64,000 nt of DNA, from NCBI RefSeq assembly GCF_963678635.1, contig NC_087068.1, forward strand, positions 4,483,079 to 4,547,078, read 5' to 3'. Within the stretch, counting starts at the first letter, position 1; every line of letters starts with the position of its first letter. Source of the DNA: Symsagittifera roscoffensis. Lineage: Eukaryota; Xenacoelomorpha; Acoela; Convolutidae. Positions 20,905-31,566 of the stretch are shown here, in pieces. The notes beneath the pieces were generated by a model. That model searched no databases, was not told where the DNA came from, and saw only the letters and a program-made list of their open reading frames with translations. The position numbers and the translations under genes are program-made.

Positions 20905-22020
20905 GTGAACTCGTCGGACAAAAGTTCATTGATTTCATCGCCAGATGACGAAGGTATGACGGCTTTCAACTGGTCGTGTTTGAGAGGTCATCTCGAGTTC
21001 AGCAAATGCCTGCTAGAAGAATACAAGAATTACAAGTCAGAATCTGATCCGCTGTTACACACAATTCAAAATAACAATGGAACCACGCCTCTTGTGCTTG
21101 CTGTGCTGAGAAATCATCTTGAAATTGTTGGTTGGCTCGCCAGCATTGATCTGGCTTGTATGAAATTACAAAAAAAAGACAAATTAAGCGTACTTCATGT
21201 CGCAGCTGCAAATGGCAAAACTGAAATTGCTTCGGTTCTCTTAAAATCGGTGAACTCATCGGACAAATGTTCATTGATTTCATCGCCAGATGACGAAGGC
21301 ATGACGGCTTTCCACTGGTCGTGTTTAGAAGGTCATCTCGAGTTCAGCAAATGGTTGCTAGAAGAATACAAGAATTACATGTCAGAATCTGATCCGCTGT
21401 TACACACAATTCAAAATAACAATGGAACCACGCCTCTTGAGCTTGCTGTGCTGAGAAATCATCTTGAAATTGTTTGTTGGCTCGCCAGCATTGATCTGGC
21501 TTGTATGAAATTACAAAACAAAGACAAATTAAGCGTACTTCATGTCGCAGCTGCAAATGGCAAAACTGAAATTGCTTCGGTTCTCTTAAAATCGGTGAAC
21601 TCATCGGAAAAAAGTTCATTGATTTCATCGCCAGATGATGAAGGCATGACGGCTTTCCACTGGTCGTGTTCAGAAGGTCATCTCGAGTTCAGCAAATGGC
21701 TGCTAGAAGAATACAAGAATTACATGTCAGAATCTGATCCGCTGTTACACACAAATCAATATAACAATGGAATCACGCCTCCTGTGCTGGCTGTGCTGAG
21801 AAATCATTTTGAAATTGTTGGTTGGCTCGCCAGCATTGATCTGGCTTGTATGAAATTACAAAACAAAGACAAATTAAGCGTACTTCATGTCGCAGCTGCA
21901 AATGGCAAAACTGAAATTGCTTCGGTTCTCTTAAAATCGGTGAACTCATCGGACAAAAGTTCATTGATTTCATCGCCAGATGACGAAGTCATGACGGCTT
22001 TCCACTGGTCGTGTTCATAA
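20905..22020 (+). CDS. Open ankyrin stretch in D1 (371 codons), possible exon or pseudogene part
   Basis: This is an uninterrupted frame over 3.2 modules. It is entered by a 1-bp deletion near 20,898 (CTCTTAAGTCGG) and ends at TAA 22,018-22,020, where GAA (Glu) is changed to TAA. Both ends are defects of the array and not gene boundaries. The sequence is typical ANK with CLRGHLEFSKCLLEE and YMSESDPLL variants. Confidence 0.4.
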   Translation: MNSSDKSSLISSPDDEGMTAFNWSCLRGHLEFSKCLLEEYKNYKSESDPLLHTIQNNNGTTPLVLAVLRNHLEIVGWLASIDLACMKLQKKDKLSVLHVAAANGKTEIASVLLKSVNSSDKCSLISSPDDEGMTAFHWSCLEGHLEFSKWLLEEYKNYMSESDPLLHTIQNNNGTTPLELAVLRNHLEIVCWLASIDLACMKLQNKDKLSVLHVAAANGKTEIASVLLKSVNSSEKSSLISSPDDEGMTAFHWSCSEGHLEFSKWLLEEYKNYMSESDPLLHTNQYNNGITPPVLAVLRNHFEIVGWLASIDLACMKLQNKDKLSVLHVAAANGKTEIASVLLKSVNSSDKSSLISSPDDEVMTAFHWSCS

Positions 22021-22480
22021 GGTCATCTCGAGCTCAGCAAATGGCTGCTAGAAGAATACAATAATTACAAGTCAGAATCTGATCCGCTGTTAACACAATT
22101 CAATATAACAATGGAATCACGCCTCCTGTGCTGGCTGTGCTGAGAAATCATCTTGAGATTGTTGGTTGGCTCGCCAGCATTGATCTGGCTCATATGAAAT
22201 TACAAAACAAAGACAAATTAAGCGTACTTCATGTCGCAGCTGCAAATGGCAAAACTGAAATTGCTTCGGTTCTCTTAAAATCGGTGAACTCATCGGACAA
22301 AAGTTCATTGATTTCATCGCCAGATGACGAAGGCATGACGGCTTTCCACTGGTCGTGTTCATAAGGTCATCTCGAGTTCAGCAAATGGCTGCTAGAAGAA
22401 TACAATAATTACAAGTCAGAATCTGATCCGCTGTTAACACAATTCAATATAACAATAGAACCACGCCTCTTGAGCTTGCT

Positions 22481-23434
22481 GTGCTGAGAAATCATCTTGA
22501 AATTGTTGGTTGGCTCGCCAGCAGTGATCTGGCTTGTATGAAATTACAAAAAAAAGACAAATTAAGCGTATTTCATGTCGCAGCTGCAAATGGCAAAACT
22601 GAAATTGCTTCGGTTCTCTTAAAATCGGTGAACTCATCGGACAAAAGTTCATTGATTTCATCGCCAGATGACGAAGGCATGACGGCTTTCCACTGGTCGT
22701 GTTTGAGAGGTCATCTCGAGTCAAGCAAATGCCTGCTAGAAGAATACAAGAATTACAAGTCAGAATCTGATCCGCTGTTACACACAATTCAAAATAACAA
22801 TAAAACCACGCCTCTTGAGCTTGCTGTGCTGAGTAATCATCTTGAAATTGTTGGTTGGCTCGCCAGCATTGATCCGGCTTGTATGAAATTACAAAACAAA
22901 GACAAATTAAGCGTACTTCATGTCGCAGCTGCAAATGGCAAAACTGAAATTGCTTCGGTTCTCTTAAAATCGGTGAACTCATCGGACAAAAGTTCATTGA
23001 TTTCATCGCCAGATGACGAAGGCATGACGGCTTTCCACTGGTCGTGTTTAGAAGGTCATCTCGAGTTCAGCAAATGGTTGCTAGAAGAATACAAGAATTA
23101 CATGTCAGAATCTGATCCGCTGTTACACACAATTCAAAATAACAATGGAACCACGTCTCTTGAGCTTGCTGTGCTGAGAAATCATCTTGAAATTGTTGGT
23201 TGGCTCGCCAGCATTGATCTGGCTTGTATGAAATTACAAAACAAAGACAAATTAAGCGTACTTCATGTCGCAGCTGCAAATGGCAAAACTGAAATTGCTT
23301 CGGTTCTCTTAAAATCGGTGAATTCATCGGACAAAAGTTCATTGATTTCATCGCCAGATGACGAAGGCATGACGGCTTTCCACTGGTCGTGTTCAGAAGG
23401 TCATCTCGAGTTCAGCAAATGGCTGCTAGAATAA
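22481..23434 (+). CDS. Open ankyrin stretch in D1 (317 codons)
   Basis: About 2.8 modules are open. It follows two 1-bp deletions at CTGTTAACACAA (about 22,092 and 22,436), which change the frame. It ends at TAA 23,432-23,434 (Glu codon changed) in LLE-stop. In the next stretch from 23,507 the same frame continues. Confidence 0.35.
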   Translation: MLRNHLEIVGWLASSDLACMKLQKKDKLSVFHVAAANGKTEIASVLLKSVNSSDKSSLISSPDDEGMTAFHWSCLRGHLESSKCLLEEYKNYKSESDPLLHTIQNNNKTTPLELAVLSNHLEIVGWLASIDPACMKLQNKDKLSVLHVAAANGKTEIASVLLKSVNSSDKSSLISSPDDEGMTAFHWSCLEGHLEFSKWLLEEYKNYMSESDPLLHTIQNNNGTTSLELAVLRNHLEIVGWLASIDLACMKLQNKDKLSVLHVAAANGKTEIASVLLKSVNSSDKSSLISSPDDEGMTAFHWSCSEGHLEFSKWLLE

Positions 23435-23506
23435 TACAATCATTACAAGTCAGAATCTGATCCGCTGTTACACACAATTCAATATAACAATGGAATCACG
23501 CCTCCT

Positions 23507-24778
23507 GTGCTGGCTGAGCTGAGAAATAATCTTGAGATTGTTGGTTGGCTCGCCAGCATTGATCTGGCTCGTATGAAGTTACAAAACAAAGACAAATTAA
23601 GCGTACTTAATGTCGCAGCTGCAAATGGAAAAACTGAAATTGCTTCGGTTCTCTTAAAATCGGTGAACTCGTCGGACAAAAATTCATTGATTTCATCGCC
23701 AGATGACGAAGGCATGACGGCTTTCCACTGGTCGTGTTTGAGAGGTCATCTCGAGTTCAGCAAATGCCTGCTAGAAGAACACAAGAATTACAAGTCAGAA
23801 TCTGATCCGCTGTTACACACAATTCAAAATAACAATAGAACCACGCCTCTTGAGCTTGCTGTGCTGAGAAATCATCTTGAAATTGTTGGTTGGCTCGCCA
23901 GCATTGATCTGGCTTGTATGAAATTAGAAAACAAAGACAAATTAAGCGTACTTCATGTCGCAGCTGCAAATGGCAAAACTGAAATTGCTTCGGTTCTCTT
24001 AAAATCGGTGAACTCATCGGACAAATGTTCATTGATTTCATCGCCAGATGACGAAGGCATGACGGCTTTCCACTGGTCGTGTTTAGAAGGTCATCTCGAG
24101 TTCAGCAAATGGTTGCTAGAAGAATACAAGAATTACATGTCAGAATCTGATCCGCTGTTACACACAATTCAAAATAACAATGGAACCACGCCTCTTGAGC
24201 TTGCTGTGCTGAGAAATCATCTTGAAATTGTTTGTTGGCTCGCCAGCATTGATCTGGCTTGTATGAAATTACAAAACAAAGACAAATTAAGCGTACTTCA
24301 TGTCGCAGCTGCAAATGGCAAAACTGAAATTGCTTCGGTTCTCTTAAAATCGGTGAACTCATCGGAAAAAAGTTCATTGATTTCATCGCCAGATGATGAA
24401 GGCATGACGGCTTTCCACTGGTCGTGTTCAGAAGGTCATCTCGAGTTCAGCAAATGGCTGCTAGAAGAATACAAGAATTACATGTCAGAATCTGATCCGC
24501 TGTTACACACAAATCAATATAACAATGGAATCACGCCTCCTGTGCTGGCTGTGCTGAGAAATCATTTTGAAATTGTTGGTTGGCTCGCCAGCATTGATCT
24601 GGCTTGTATGAAATTACAAAACAAAGACAAATTAAGCGTACTTCATGTCGCAGCTGCAAATGGCAAAACTGAAATTGCTTCGGTTCTCTTAAAATCGGTG
24701 AACTCATCGGACAAAAGTTCATTGATTTCATCGCCAGATGACGAAGGCATGACGGCTTTCCACTGGTCGTGTTCATAA
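23507..24778 (+). CDS. Open ankyrin stretch in D2 (423 codons)
   Basis: About 3.7 modules are open. It is the duplicate of 20,750-22,020 but without the 1-bp deletion, so the frame is longer than in D1. It ends at the shared TCATAAGG stop, 24,776-24,778. Confidence 0.4.
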   Translation: MLAELRNNLEIVGWLASIDLARMKLQNKDKLSVLNVAAANGKTEIASVLLKSVNSSDKNSLISSPDDEGMTAFHWSCLRGHLEFSKCLLEEHKNYKSESDPLLHTIQNNNRTTPLELAVLRNHLEIVGWLASIDLACMKLENKDKLSVLHVAAANGKTEIASVLLKSVNSSDKCSLISSPDDEGMTAFHWSCLEGHLEFSKWLLEEYKNYMSESDPLLHTIQNNNGTTPLELAVLRNHLEIVCWLASIDLACMKLQNKDKLSVLHVAAANGKTEIASVLLKSVNSSEKSSLISSPDDEGMTAFHWSCSEGHLEFSKWLLEEYKNYMSESDPLLHTNQYNNGITPPVLAVLRNHFEIVGWLASIDLACMKLQNKDKLSVLHVAAANGKTEIASVLLKSVNSSDKSSLISSPDDEGMTAFHWSCS

Positions 24779-27020
24779 GGTCATCTCGAGTTCAGCAAAT
24801 GGCTGCTAGAAGAATACAATAATTACAAGTCAGAATCTGATCCGCTGTTAACACAATTCAATATAACAATGGAATCACGCCTCCTGTGCTGGCTGTGCTG
24901 AGAAATCATCTTGAGATTGTTGGTTGGCTCGCCAGCATTGATCTGGCTCATATGAAATTACAAAACAAAGACAAATTAAGCGTACTTCATGTCGCAGCTG
25001 CAAATGGCAAAACTGAAATTGCTTCGGTTCTCTTAAAATCGGTGAACTCATCGGACAAAAGTTCATTGATTTCATCGCCAGATGACGAAGGCATGACGGC
25101 TTTCCACTGGTCGTGTTCATAAGGTCATCTCGAGTTCAGCAAATGGCTGCTAGAAGAATACAATAATTACAAGTCAGAATCTGATCCGCTGTTAACACAA
25201 TTCAATATAACAATAGAACCACGCCTCTTGAGCTTGCTGTGCTGAGAAATCATCTTGAAATTGTTGGTTGGCTCGCCAGCAGTGATCTGGCTTGTATGAA
25301 ATTACAAAAAAAAGACAAATTAAGCGTATTTCATGTCGCAGCTGCAAATGGCAAAACTGAAATTGCTTCGGTTCTCTTAAAATCGGTGAACTCATCGGAC
25401 AAAAGTTCATTGATTTCATCGCCAGATGACGAAGGCATGACGGCTTTCAACTGGTCGTGTTTGAGAGGTCATCTCGAGTCAAGCAAATGCCTGCTAGAAG
25501 AATACAAGAATTACAAGTCAGAATCTGATCCGCTGTTACACACAATTCAAAATAACAATAAAACCACGCCTCTTGAGCTTGCTGTGCTGAGTAATCATCT
25601 TGAAATTGTTGGTTGGCTCGCCAGCATTGATCCGGCTTGTATGAAATTACAAAACAAAGACAAATTAAGCGTACTTCATGTCGCAGCTGCAAATTGCAAA
25701 ACTGAAATTGCTTCGGTTCTCTTAAAATCGGTGAACTCATCGGACAAAAGTTCATTGATTTCATCGCCAGATGACGAAGGCATGACGGCTTTCCACTGGT
25801 CGTGTTTGAGAGGTCATCTCGAGTCAAGCAAATGCCTGCTAGAAGAATACAAGAATTACAAGTCAGAATCTGATCCGCTGTTACACACAATTCAAAATAA
25901 CAATAAAACCACGCCTCTTGAGCTTGCTGTGCTGAGTAATCATCTTGAAATTGTTGGTTGGCTCGCCAGCATTGATCCGGCTTGTATGAAATTACAAAAA
26001 AAAGACAAATTAAGCGTATTTCATGTCGCAGCTGCAAATGGCAAAACTGAAATTGCTTCGGTTCTCTTAAAATCGGTGAACTCATCGGACAAAAGTTCAT
26101 TGATTTCATCGCCAGATGACGAAGGCATGACGGCTTTCCACTGGTCGTGTTTGAGAGGTCATCTCGAGTCAAGCAAATGCCTGCTAGAAGAATACAAGAA
26201 TTACAAGTCAGAATCTGATCCGCTGTTACACACAATTCAAAATAACAATAAAACCACGCCTCTTGAGCTTGCTGTGCTGAGTAATCATCTTGAAATTGTT
26301 GGTTGGCTCGCCAGCATTGATCCGGCTTGTATGAAATTACAAAACAAAGACAAATTAAGCGTACTTCATGTCGCAGCTGCAAATGGCAAAACTGAAATTG
26401 CTTCGGTTCTCTTAAAATCGGTGAACTCATCGGACAAAAGTTCATTGATTTCATCGCCAGATGACGAAGGCATGACGGCTTTCCACTGGTCGTGTTTAGA
26501 AGGTCATCTCGAGTTCAGCAAATGGTTGCTAGAAGAATACAAGAATTACATGTCAGAATCTGATCCGCTGTTACACACAATTCAAAATAACAATGGAACC
26601 ACGTCTCTTGAGCTTGCTGTGCTGAGAAATCATCTTGAAATTGTTGGTTGGCTCGCCAGCATTGATCTGGCTTGTATGAAATTACAAAACAAAGACAAAT
26701 TAAGCGTACTTCATGTCGCAGCTGCAAATGGCAAAACTGAAATTGCTTCGGTTCTCTTAAAATCGGTGAATTCATCGGACAAAAGTTCATTGATTTCATC
26801 GCCAGATGACGAAGGCATGACGGCTTTCCACTGGTCGTGTTCAGAAGGTCATCTCGAGTTCAGCAAATGGCTGCTAGAATAATACAATCATTACAAGTCA
26901 GAATCTGATCCGCTGTTACACACAATTCAATATAACAATGGAATCACGCCTCCTGTGCTGGCTGAGCTGAGAAATAATCTTGAGATTGTTGGTTGGCTCG
27001 CCAGCATTGATCTGGCTCGT
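23573..27020 (+). repeat. Higher-order repeat block D2 (10 ANK units)
   Basis: D2 is the duplicate of D1 with two additional units. The LESSKCLLEE...NNNKTTPLELAVLSN unit is present once in D1 and three times here (about 25,440-26,480). As a result the offset to D1 changes from 2758 bp on its left side to 3448 bp on its right side, a difference of exactly 690 = 2 x 345. Confidence 0.85.
25239..26882 (+). CDS. Open ankyrin stretch in D2 (547 codons)
   Basis: 4.8 modules are open, the second longest frame of array B. It contains the threefold LESSKCLLEE units. It ends at TAA 26,880-26,882, the same change as at 23,432. An antisense frame of 335 codons (25,447-26,454) overlaps it and is a by-product of the repeat. 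Confidence 0.4.
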   Translation: MLRNHLEIVGWLASSDLACMKLQKKDKLSVFHVAAANGKTEIASVLLKSVNSSDKSSLISSPDDEGMTAFNWSCLRGHLESSKCLLEEYKNYKSESDPLLHTIQNNNKTTPLELAVLSNHLEIVGWLASIDPACMKLQNKDKLSVLHVAAANCKTEIASVLLKSVNSSDKSSLISSPDDEGMTAFHWSCLRGHLESSKCLLEEYKNYKSESDPLLHTIQNNNKTTPLELAVLSNHLEIVGWLASIDPACMKLQKKDKLSVFHVAAANGKTEIASVLLKSVNSSDKSSLISSPDDEGMTAFHWSCLRGHLESSKCLLEEYKNYKSESDPLLHTIQNNNKTTPLELAVLSNHLEIVGWLASIDPACMKLQNKDKLSVLHVAAANGKTEIASVLLKSVNSSDKSSLISSPDDEGMTAFHWSCLEGHLEFSKWLLEEYKNYMSESDPLLHTIQNNNGTTSLELAVLRNHLEIVGWLASIDLACMKLQNKDKLSVLHVAAANGKTEIASVLLKSVNSSDKSSLISSPDDEGMTAFHWSCSEGHLEFSKWLLE

Positions 27021-28335
27021 ATGAAGTTACAAAACAAAGACAAATTAAGCGTACTTAATGTCGCAGCTGCAAATGGAAAAACTGAAATTGCTTCGGTTCT
27101 CTTAAAATCGGTGAACTCGTCGGACAAAAATTCATTGATTTCATCGCCAGATGACGAAGGCATGACGGCTTTCCACTGGTCGTGTTCAGGAGGTCATCTC
27201 GAGTTCAGCAAATGGCTGCTAGAAGTATACAAAAATTACAAGTCAGAATCTGATCCGTTGTTACACACAATTCAAAATAACAATTGAATCACGCCTCATG
27301 TGCTGGCTGTGCTGAGAAATCATCTGGAAATTGTTGGTTGGCTCCCCAGCATTGATCTGGCTTGTATGAAATTACAAAACAAAGAAAAATTAAGCGTACT
27401 TCATGTCGCAGCTGCAAATGGCAAAACCGAAATTGCTTCGGTTCTGTTAAAATCGGTGAACTCATCGGACAAAAGTTCATTGATTTCATCGCCAGATGAC
27501 GAAGGCATGACGGCTTTCCACTGGTCGTGTTTAGAAGGTCATCTCGAGTTCAGCAAATGGCTGCTAGAAGAATACAATAATTACAAGTCAGAATCTGATC
27601 CGCTGTTACACACAATTCAAAATAACAATGGAATCACGCCTCTTGTGCTGGCTGTGCTGAGAAATCATCTTGAAATTGTTGGTTGGCTCGCCAGCATTGA
27701 TCTGGCTTGTATGAAATTACAAAACAAAGACAAATTAAGCGTACTTCATGTCGCAGCTGCAAATGGCAAAACTGAAATTGCTTCGGTTCTCTTAAAATCG
27801 GTGAATTCATCGGACAAAAGTTCATTGATTTCATCGCCAGATGACGAAGGCATGACGGCTTTCCACTGGTCGTGTTCAGAAAGTCATCTCGAGTTCAGCA
27901 AATGGCTGCAAGAATAAAACAATCATTACAAGTCAGAATCTGATCCGCTGTTACACACAATTCAATATAACAATGGAATCACGCCTCCTGTGCTGGCTGT
28001 GCTGAGAAATAATCTTGAGATTGTTGGTTGGCTCGCCAGCATTGATCTGGCTCGTATGAAGTTACAAAACAAAGACAAATTAAGCGTACTTCATGTCGCA
28101 GCTGCAAATGGAAAAACTGAAATTGCTTCGGTTTTCTTAAAATTGGTGAACTCGTCGGACAAAAGTTCATTGATTTCATCGCCAGATGACGAAGGCATGA
28201 CGGCTTTCCACTGGTCGTGTTCAGAAGGTCATCTCGAGTTCAGCAAATGGCTGCTAGAAGTATACAAAAAATTACAAGTCAGAATCTGATCCGTTGTTAC
28301 ACACAATTCAAAATAACAATTGAATCACGCCTCAT
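26955..28335 (+). pseudogene. Interrupted ankyrin modules with a 3-unit duplication
   Basis: Open pieces at 26,955-27,287, 27,300-27,917 and 27,990-28,289 are separated by three breaks. These are a TGA (GGA to TGA in AACAATTGAATC), a TAA in LQE-stop and a 1-bp insertion in an A run near 28,266. The segment 27,289-28,324 is repeated at 28,325 onward (offset 1036 bp, 3 units plus the inserted base), including the AACAATTGAATC stop. Confidence 0.55.
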
Positions 28336-31300
28336 GTGCTGGCTGTGCTGAGAAATCATCTGGAAATTGTTGGTTGGCTCGCCAGCATTGATCTGGCTTG
28401 TATGAAATTACAAAACAAAGAAAAATTGAGCGTACTTCATGTCGCAGCTGCAAATGGCAAAACCGAAATTGCTTCGGTTCTCTTAAAATCGGTGAACTCA
28501 TCGGACAAAAGTTCATTGATTTCATCGCCAGATGACGAAGGCATGACGGCTTTCCACTGGTCGTGTTTAGAAGGTCATCTCGAGTTCAGCAAATGCCTGC
28601 TAGAAGAATACAATAATTACAAGTCAGAATCTGATCCGCTGTTACACACAATTCAAAATAACAATGGAATCACGCCCCTTGTGCTGGCTGTGCTGAGAAA
28701 TCATCTTGAAATTGTTGGTTGGCTCGCCAGCATTGATCTGGCTTGTATGAAATTACAAAACAAAGACAAATTAAGCGTACTTCATGTCGCAGCTGCAAAT
28801 GGCAAAACTGAAATTGCTTCGGTTCTCTTAAAATCGGTTAACTCGTCGGACAAAAGTTCATTGATTTCATCGCCAGATGACGAAGGCATGACGGCTTTCC
28901 ACTGGTCGTGTTCAGAAGGTCATCTCGAGCTCAGCAAATGGCTGCTAGAAGAATACAATAATTACAAGTCAGAATCTGATCCGCTGTTGTACACAATTCA
29001 ATGTAACAATGGAATCACGCCTCCTGTGCTGGCTGTGCTGAGAAATCATCTTGAGATTGTTGGTTGGCTCGCCAGCATTGATCTGGCTCGTATGAAGTTA
29101 CAAAACAAAGACAAATTAAGCGTACTTCATGTCGCAGCTGCAAATGGAAAAACTGAAATTGCTTCGGTTCTCTTAAAATCGGTGAACTCGTCGGACAAAA
29201 GTTCATTGATTTCATCGCCAGATGACGAAGGCATGACGGCTTTCTACTGGTCGTGTTCAGAAGGTCATCTCGAGTTCAGCAAATGGCTGCTAGAAGAATA
29301 CAATAATTACAAGTCAGAATCTGATCCGCTGTTACACACAATTCAAAATAACAATGGAATCACGCCTCATGTGCTGGCTGTGCTGAGAAATCATCTGGAA
29401 ATTGTTGGTTGGCTCGCCAGCATTGATCTGGCTTGTATGAAATTACAAAACAAAGACAAATTAAGCGTACTTCATGTCGCAGCTGCAAATGGCAAAACTG
29501 AAATTGCTTCGGTTCTCTTAAAATCGGTGAACTCATCGGACAAAAGTTCATGGATTCCATCGCCAGATGACGAAGGCATGACGGCTTTCTACTGGTCGTG
29601 TTCAGAAGGTCATCTCGAGTTCAGCAAATGGCTGCTAGAAGAATACAATAATTACAAGTCAGAATCTGATCCGCTCTTACACACAATTCAAAATAACAAT
29701 AGAATCACGCCTCTTGTGCTGGCTGTGCTAAGAAATCATCTTGAAATTGTTGGTTGGCTCGCCAGCATTGATCTGCCTGGTATGAAATTACAAAACAAAG
29801 ACAAATTAAGCGTAATTCGTGTCGCAGCTGCAAATGGCAAAACAGAAATCGCTTCGGTTCTCTTAAAATCGTTGAACTCATCGGAGAGAAGATCATTGAT
29901 TTCATCGTCAGATGACGAAGGCATGACGGCTTTCCACTGGTCGTGTTTAGAAGGTCATCTCGAGTTCAGCAAATGGCTGCTAGAAGAATACAAGAATTAC
30001 AAGTCAGAATCTGATCCGCTGTTAAACACAATTCAAAATAACAATGGAATCACGCCTCCTGTGCTGGCTGTGCTGAGAAATCATCTTGAGATTGTTGGTT
30101 GGCTCGCCAGCATTGATCTGACTCGTATGAAGTTACAAAACAAAGACAAATTAAGCGTACTTCATGTCGCAGCTGCAAATGGAAAAACTGAAATTTCTTC
30201 GGTTCTCTTAAAATCGGTGAACTCGTCGGACAAAAGTTCATTGATTTCATCGCCAGATGACGAAGGCATGACGGCCTTCCACTGGTCGTGTTCAGAAGGT
30301 CATCTCGAGTTCAGCAAATGGCTGCTAGAAGAATACAATAATTACAAGTCAGAATCTGATCCGCTGTTAAACACAATTCAAAATAACAATGGAATCACGC
30401 CTCATGTGCTGGCTGTGCTGAGAAATCATCTGGAAATTGTTAGTTGGCTCGCCAGCATTGATCTGGCTTGTATGAAATTACAAAACAAAGACAAATTAAG
30501 CGTACTTCATGTCGCAGCTGCAAATGGCAAAACTGAAATTGCTTCGGTTTTCTTAAAATCGTTGAACTCATCGGACAAAATTTCTTTGATTTCATCGCCA
30601 GATGACGAAGGCAAGACGGCTTTCCACTGGTCGTGTTTAGAAGGTCATCTCGAGTTCAGCAAATGGCTGCTGGAAAAATACAATAATTACAAGTCAGAAT
30701 CTGATCCGCTGTTACACACAATTCGAAATAACAAGGGAATCACGCCTCTTGTGCTGACTGTGATGAGAAATCACCTTGAAATTGATGGTTGGCTCGCAAG
30801 CATTGATCTGCCTGGTATGAAATTACAAAACAAAGACAAATTAAGCGTAATTCATGTCGCAGCTGCAAATGGCAAAACTGAAATTGCTTCGGTTCTCTTA
30901 AAATCGTTGAACTCATTGGACAAAAGATCATTGATTTCATCGCCAGATGACGAAAGCATGACGGCTTTCCACTGGTCGTCTTTAGAAGGTCATCTCGAGT
31001 TCAGCAAATGGCTGCTAGAAGAATACAAGAATTACAAGTCAGAATCTGATCCGCTGTTACACACAATACGAGATAATGATGGAAAAACGCCTCTTCTGCT
31101 GCCTCTGCTGAGTAATCATCTTGAAATTGTTAGTTTGCTCAACAGCATTGACCTGGCTTGTATGAAATTACAAAACAAAGACAATTTAAGCGTACTTCAT
31201 GTCGCAGCTGCAAATGGCAAAACTGAAATAGCTTCGGTTCTCTTGAAATCGGTGAACTCATCGGACAAAAGTTCACTAATTTCATCGCCAGATGACAAAG

Positions 31301-31566
31301 GCATGACGGCTTTCCACTGGTCGTGTTCAGAAGGTAACCTCGAGTTCAGCAAATGGCTGCTAGAAGAATACAAGAATTACAAGTCAGAATCTGATCCGCT
31401 GTTATACACAATTCAATATAACATTGGAATCACGCCTCTTGGGCTGGCTGTGCTGAGAAATCATCTTGAAATTGTTGGTTGGCTCGCCAGCATTGATCTG
31501 GCTTGTATGAAATTAGAAAACAAAGACAAATTAAGCGTACTTCATGTCACAGCTGCAAATGGCTAA
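28336..31566 (+). CDS. Longest uninterrupted ankyrin frame (1,076 codons, 9.4 modules)
   Basis: About 28 consecutive ANK repeats are read without a stop or frameshift, the longest open frame in the window. Modules vary at defined places: LARMKLQ, LPGMKLQ, WIPSPDDEGMTAFYWSC, RSLISSSDD, IRDNDGKTPLLLPLLSN, and SEGNLEFSKW near the end. The last module has MKLENKDKLSVLHVTAANG followed by TAA 31,564-31,566 (AAA to TAA), a stop found in six more units of this array. I see no start context or splice acceptor specific to it. If transcribed it would be an internal part of the copy B protein, or a stand-alone ANK protein. The openness may be chance in a recently amplified block. Confidence 0.5.
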   Translation: MLAVLRNHLEIVGWLASIDLACMKLQNKEKLSVLHVAAANGKTEIASVLLKSVNSSDKSSLISSPDDEGMTAFHWSCLEGHLEFSKCLLEEYNNYKSESDPLLHTIQNNNGITPLVLAVLRNHLEIVGWLASIDLACMKLQNKDKLSVLHVAAANGKTEIASVLLKSVNSSDKSSLISSPDDEGMTAFHWSCSEGHLELSKWLLEEYNNYKSESDPLLYTIQCNNGITPPVLAVLRNHLEIVGWLASIDLARMKLQNKDKLSVLHVAAANGKTEIASVLLKSVNSSDKSSLISSPDDEGMTAFYWSCSEGHLEFSKWLLEEYNNYKSESDPLLHTIQNNNGITPHVLAVLRNHLEIVGWLASIDLACMKLQNKDKLSVLHVAAANGKTEIASVLLKSVNSSDKSSWIPSPDDEGMTAFYWSCSEGHLEFSKWLLEEYNNYKSESDPLLHTIQNNNRITPLVLAVLRNHLEIVGWLASIDLPGMKLQNKDKLSVIRVAAANGKTEIASVLLKSLNSSERRSLISSSDDEGMTAFHWSCLEGHLEFSKWLLEEYKNYKSESDPLLNTIQNNNGITPPVLAVLRNHLEIVGWLASIDLTRMKLQNKDKLSVLHVAAANGKTEISSVLLKSVNSSDKSSLISSPDDEGMTAFHWSCSEGHLEFSKWLLEEYNNYKSESDPLLNTIQNNNGITPHVLAVLRNHLEIVSWLASIDLACMKLQNKDKLSVLHVAAANGKTEIASVFLKSLNSSDKISLISSPDDEGKTAFHWSCLEGHLEFSKWLLEKYNNYKSESDPLLHTIRNNKGITPLVLTVMRNHLEIDGWLASIDLPGMKLQNKDKLSVIHVAAANGKTEIASVLLKSLNSLDKRSLISSPDDESMTAFHWSSLEGHLEFSKWLLEEYKNYKSESDPLLHTIRDNDGKTPLLLPLLSNHLEIVSLLNSIDLACMKLQNKDNLSVLHVAAANGKTEIASVLLKSVNSSDKSSLISSPDDKGMTAFHWSCSEGNLEFSKWLLEEYKNYKSESDPLLYTIQYNIGITPLGLAVLRNHLEIVGWLASIDLACMKLENKDKLSVLHVTAANG

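Larger units (their letters stand above)
20816..23572 (+). repeat. Higher-order repeat block D1 (8 ANK units)
   Basis: This 2757-bp block is repeated from 23,573 with an offset of 2757-2758 bp. Shared private marks are LARMKLQ at its start, KYKNYMSESDPLLHTNQ, two 1-bp deletions (CTGTTAACACAA), two TCATAAGG stops and the KLQKKDK, SSDLAC unit. Confidence 0.85.

Noticed and set aside
25447-26454. Antisense open frame of 335 codons, and dozens of 66-94 codon antisense frames in the arrays
   Set aside because: The unit is 345 bp (divisible by 3), so an antisense frame without stops in one unit stays open in the next. The frames start and stop at the same place in each unit and have no independent signals.
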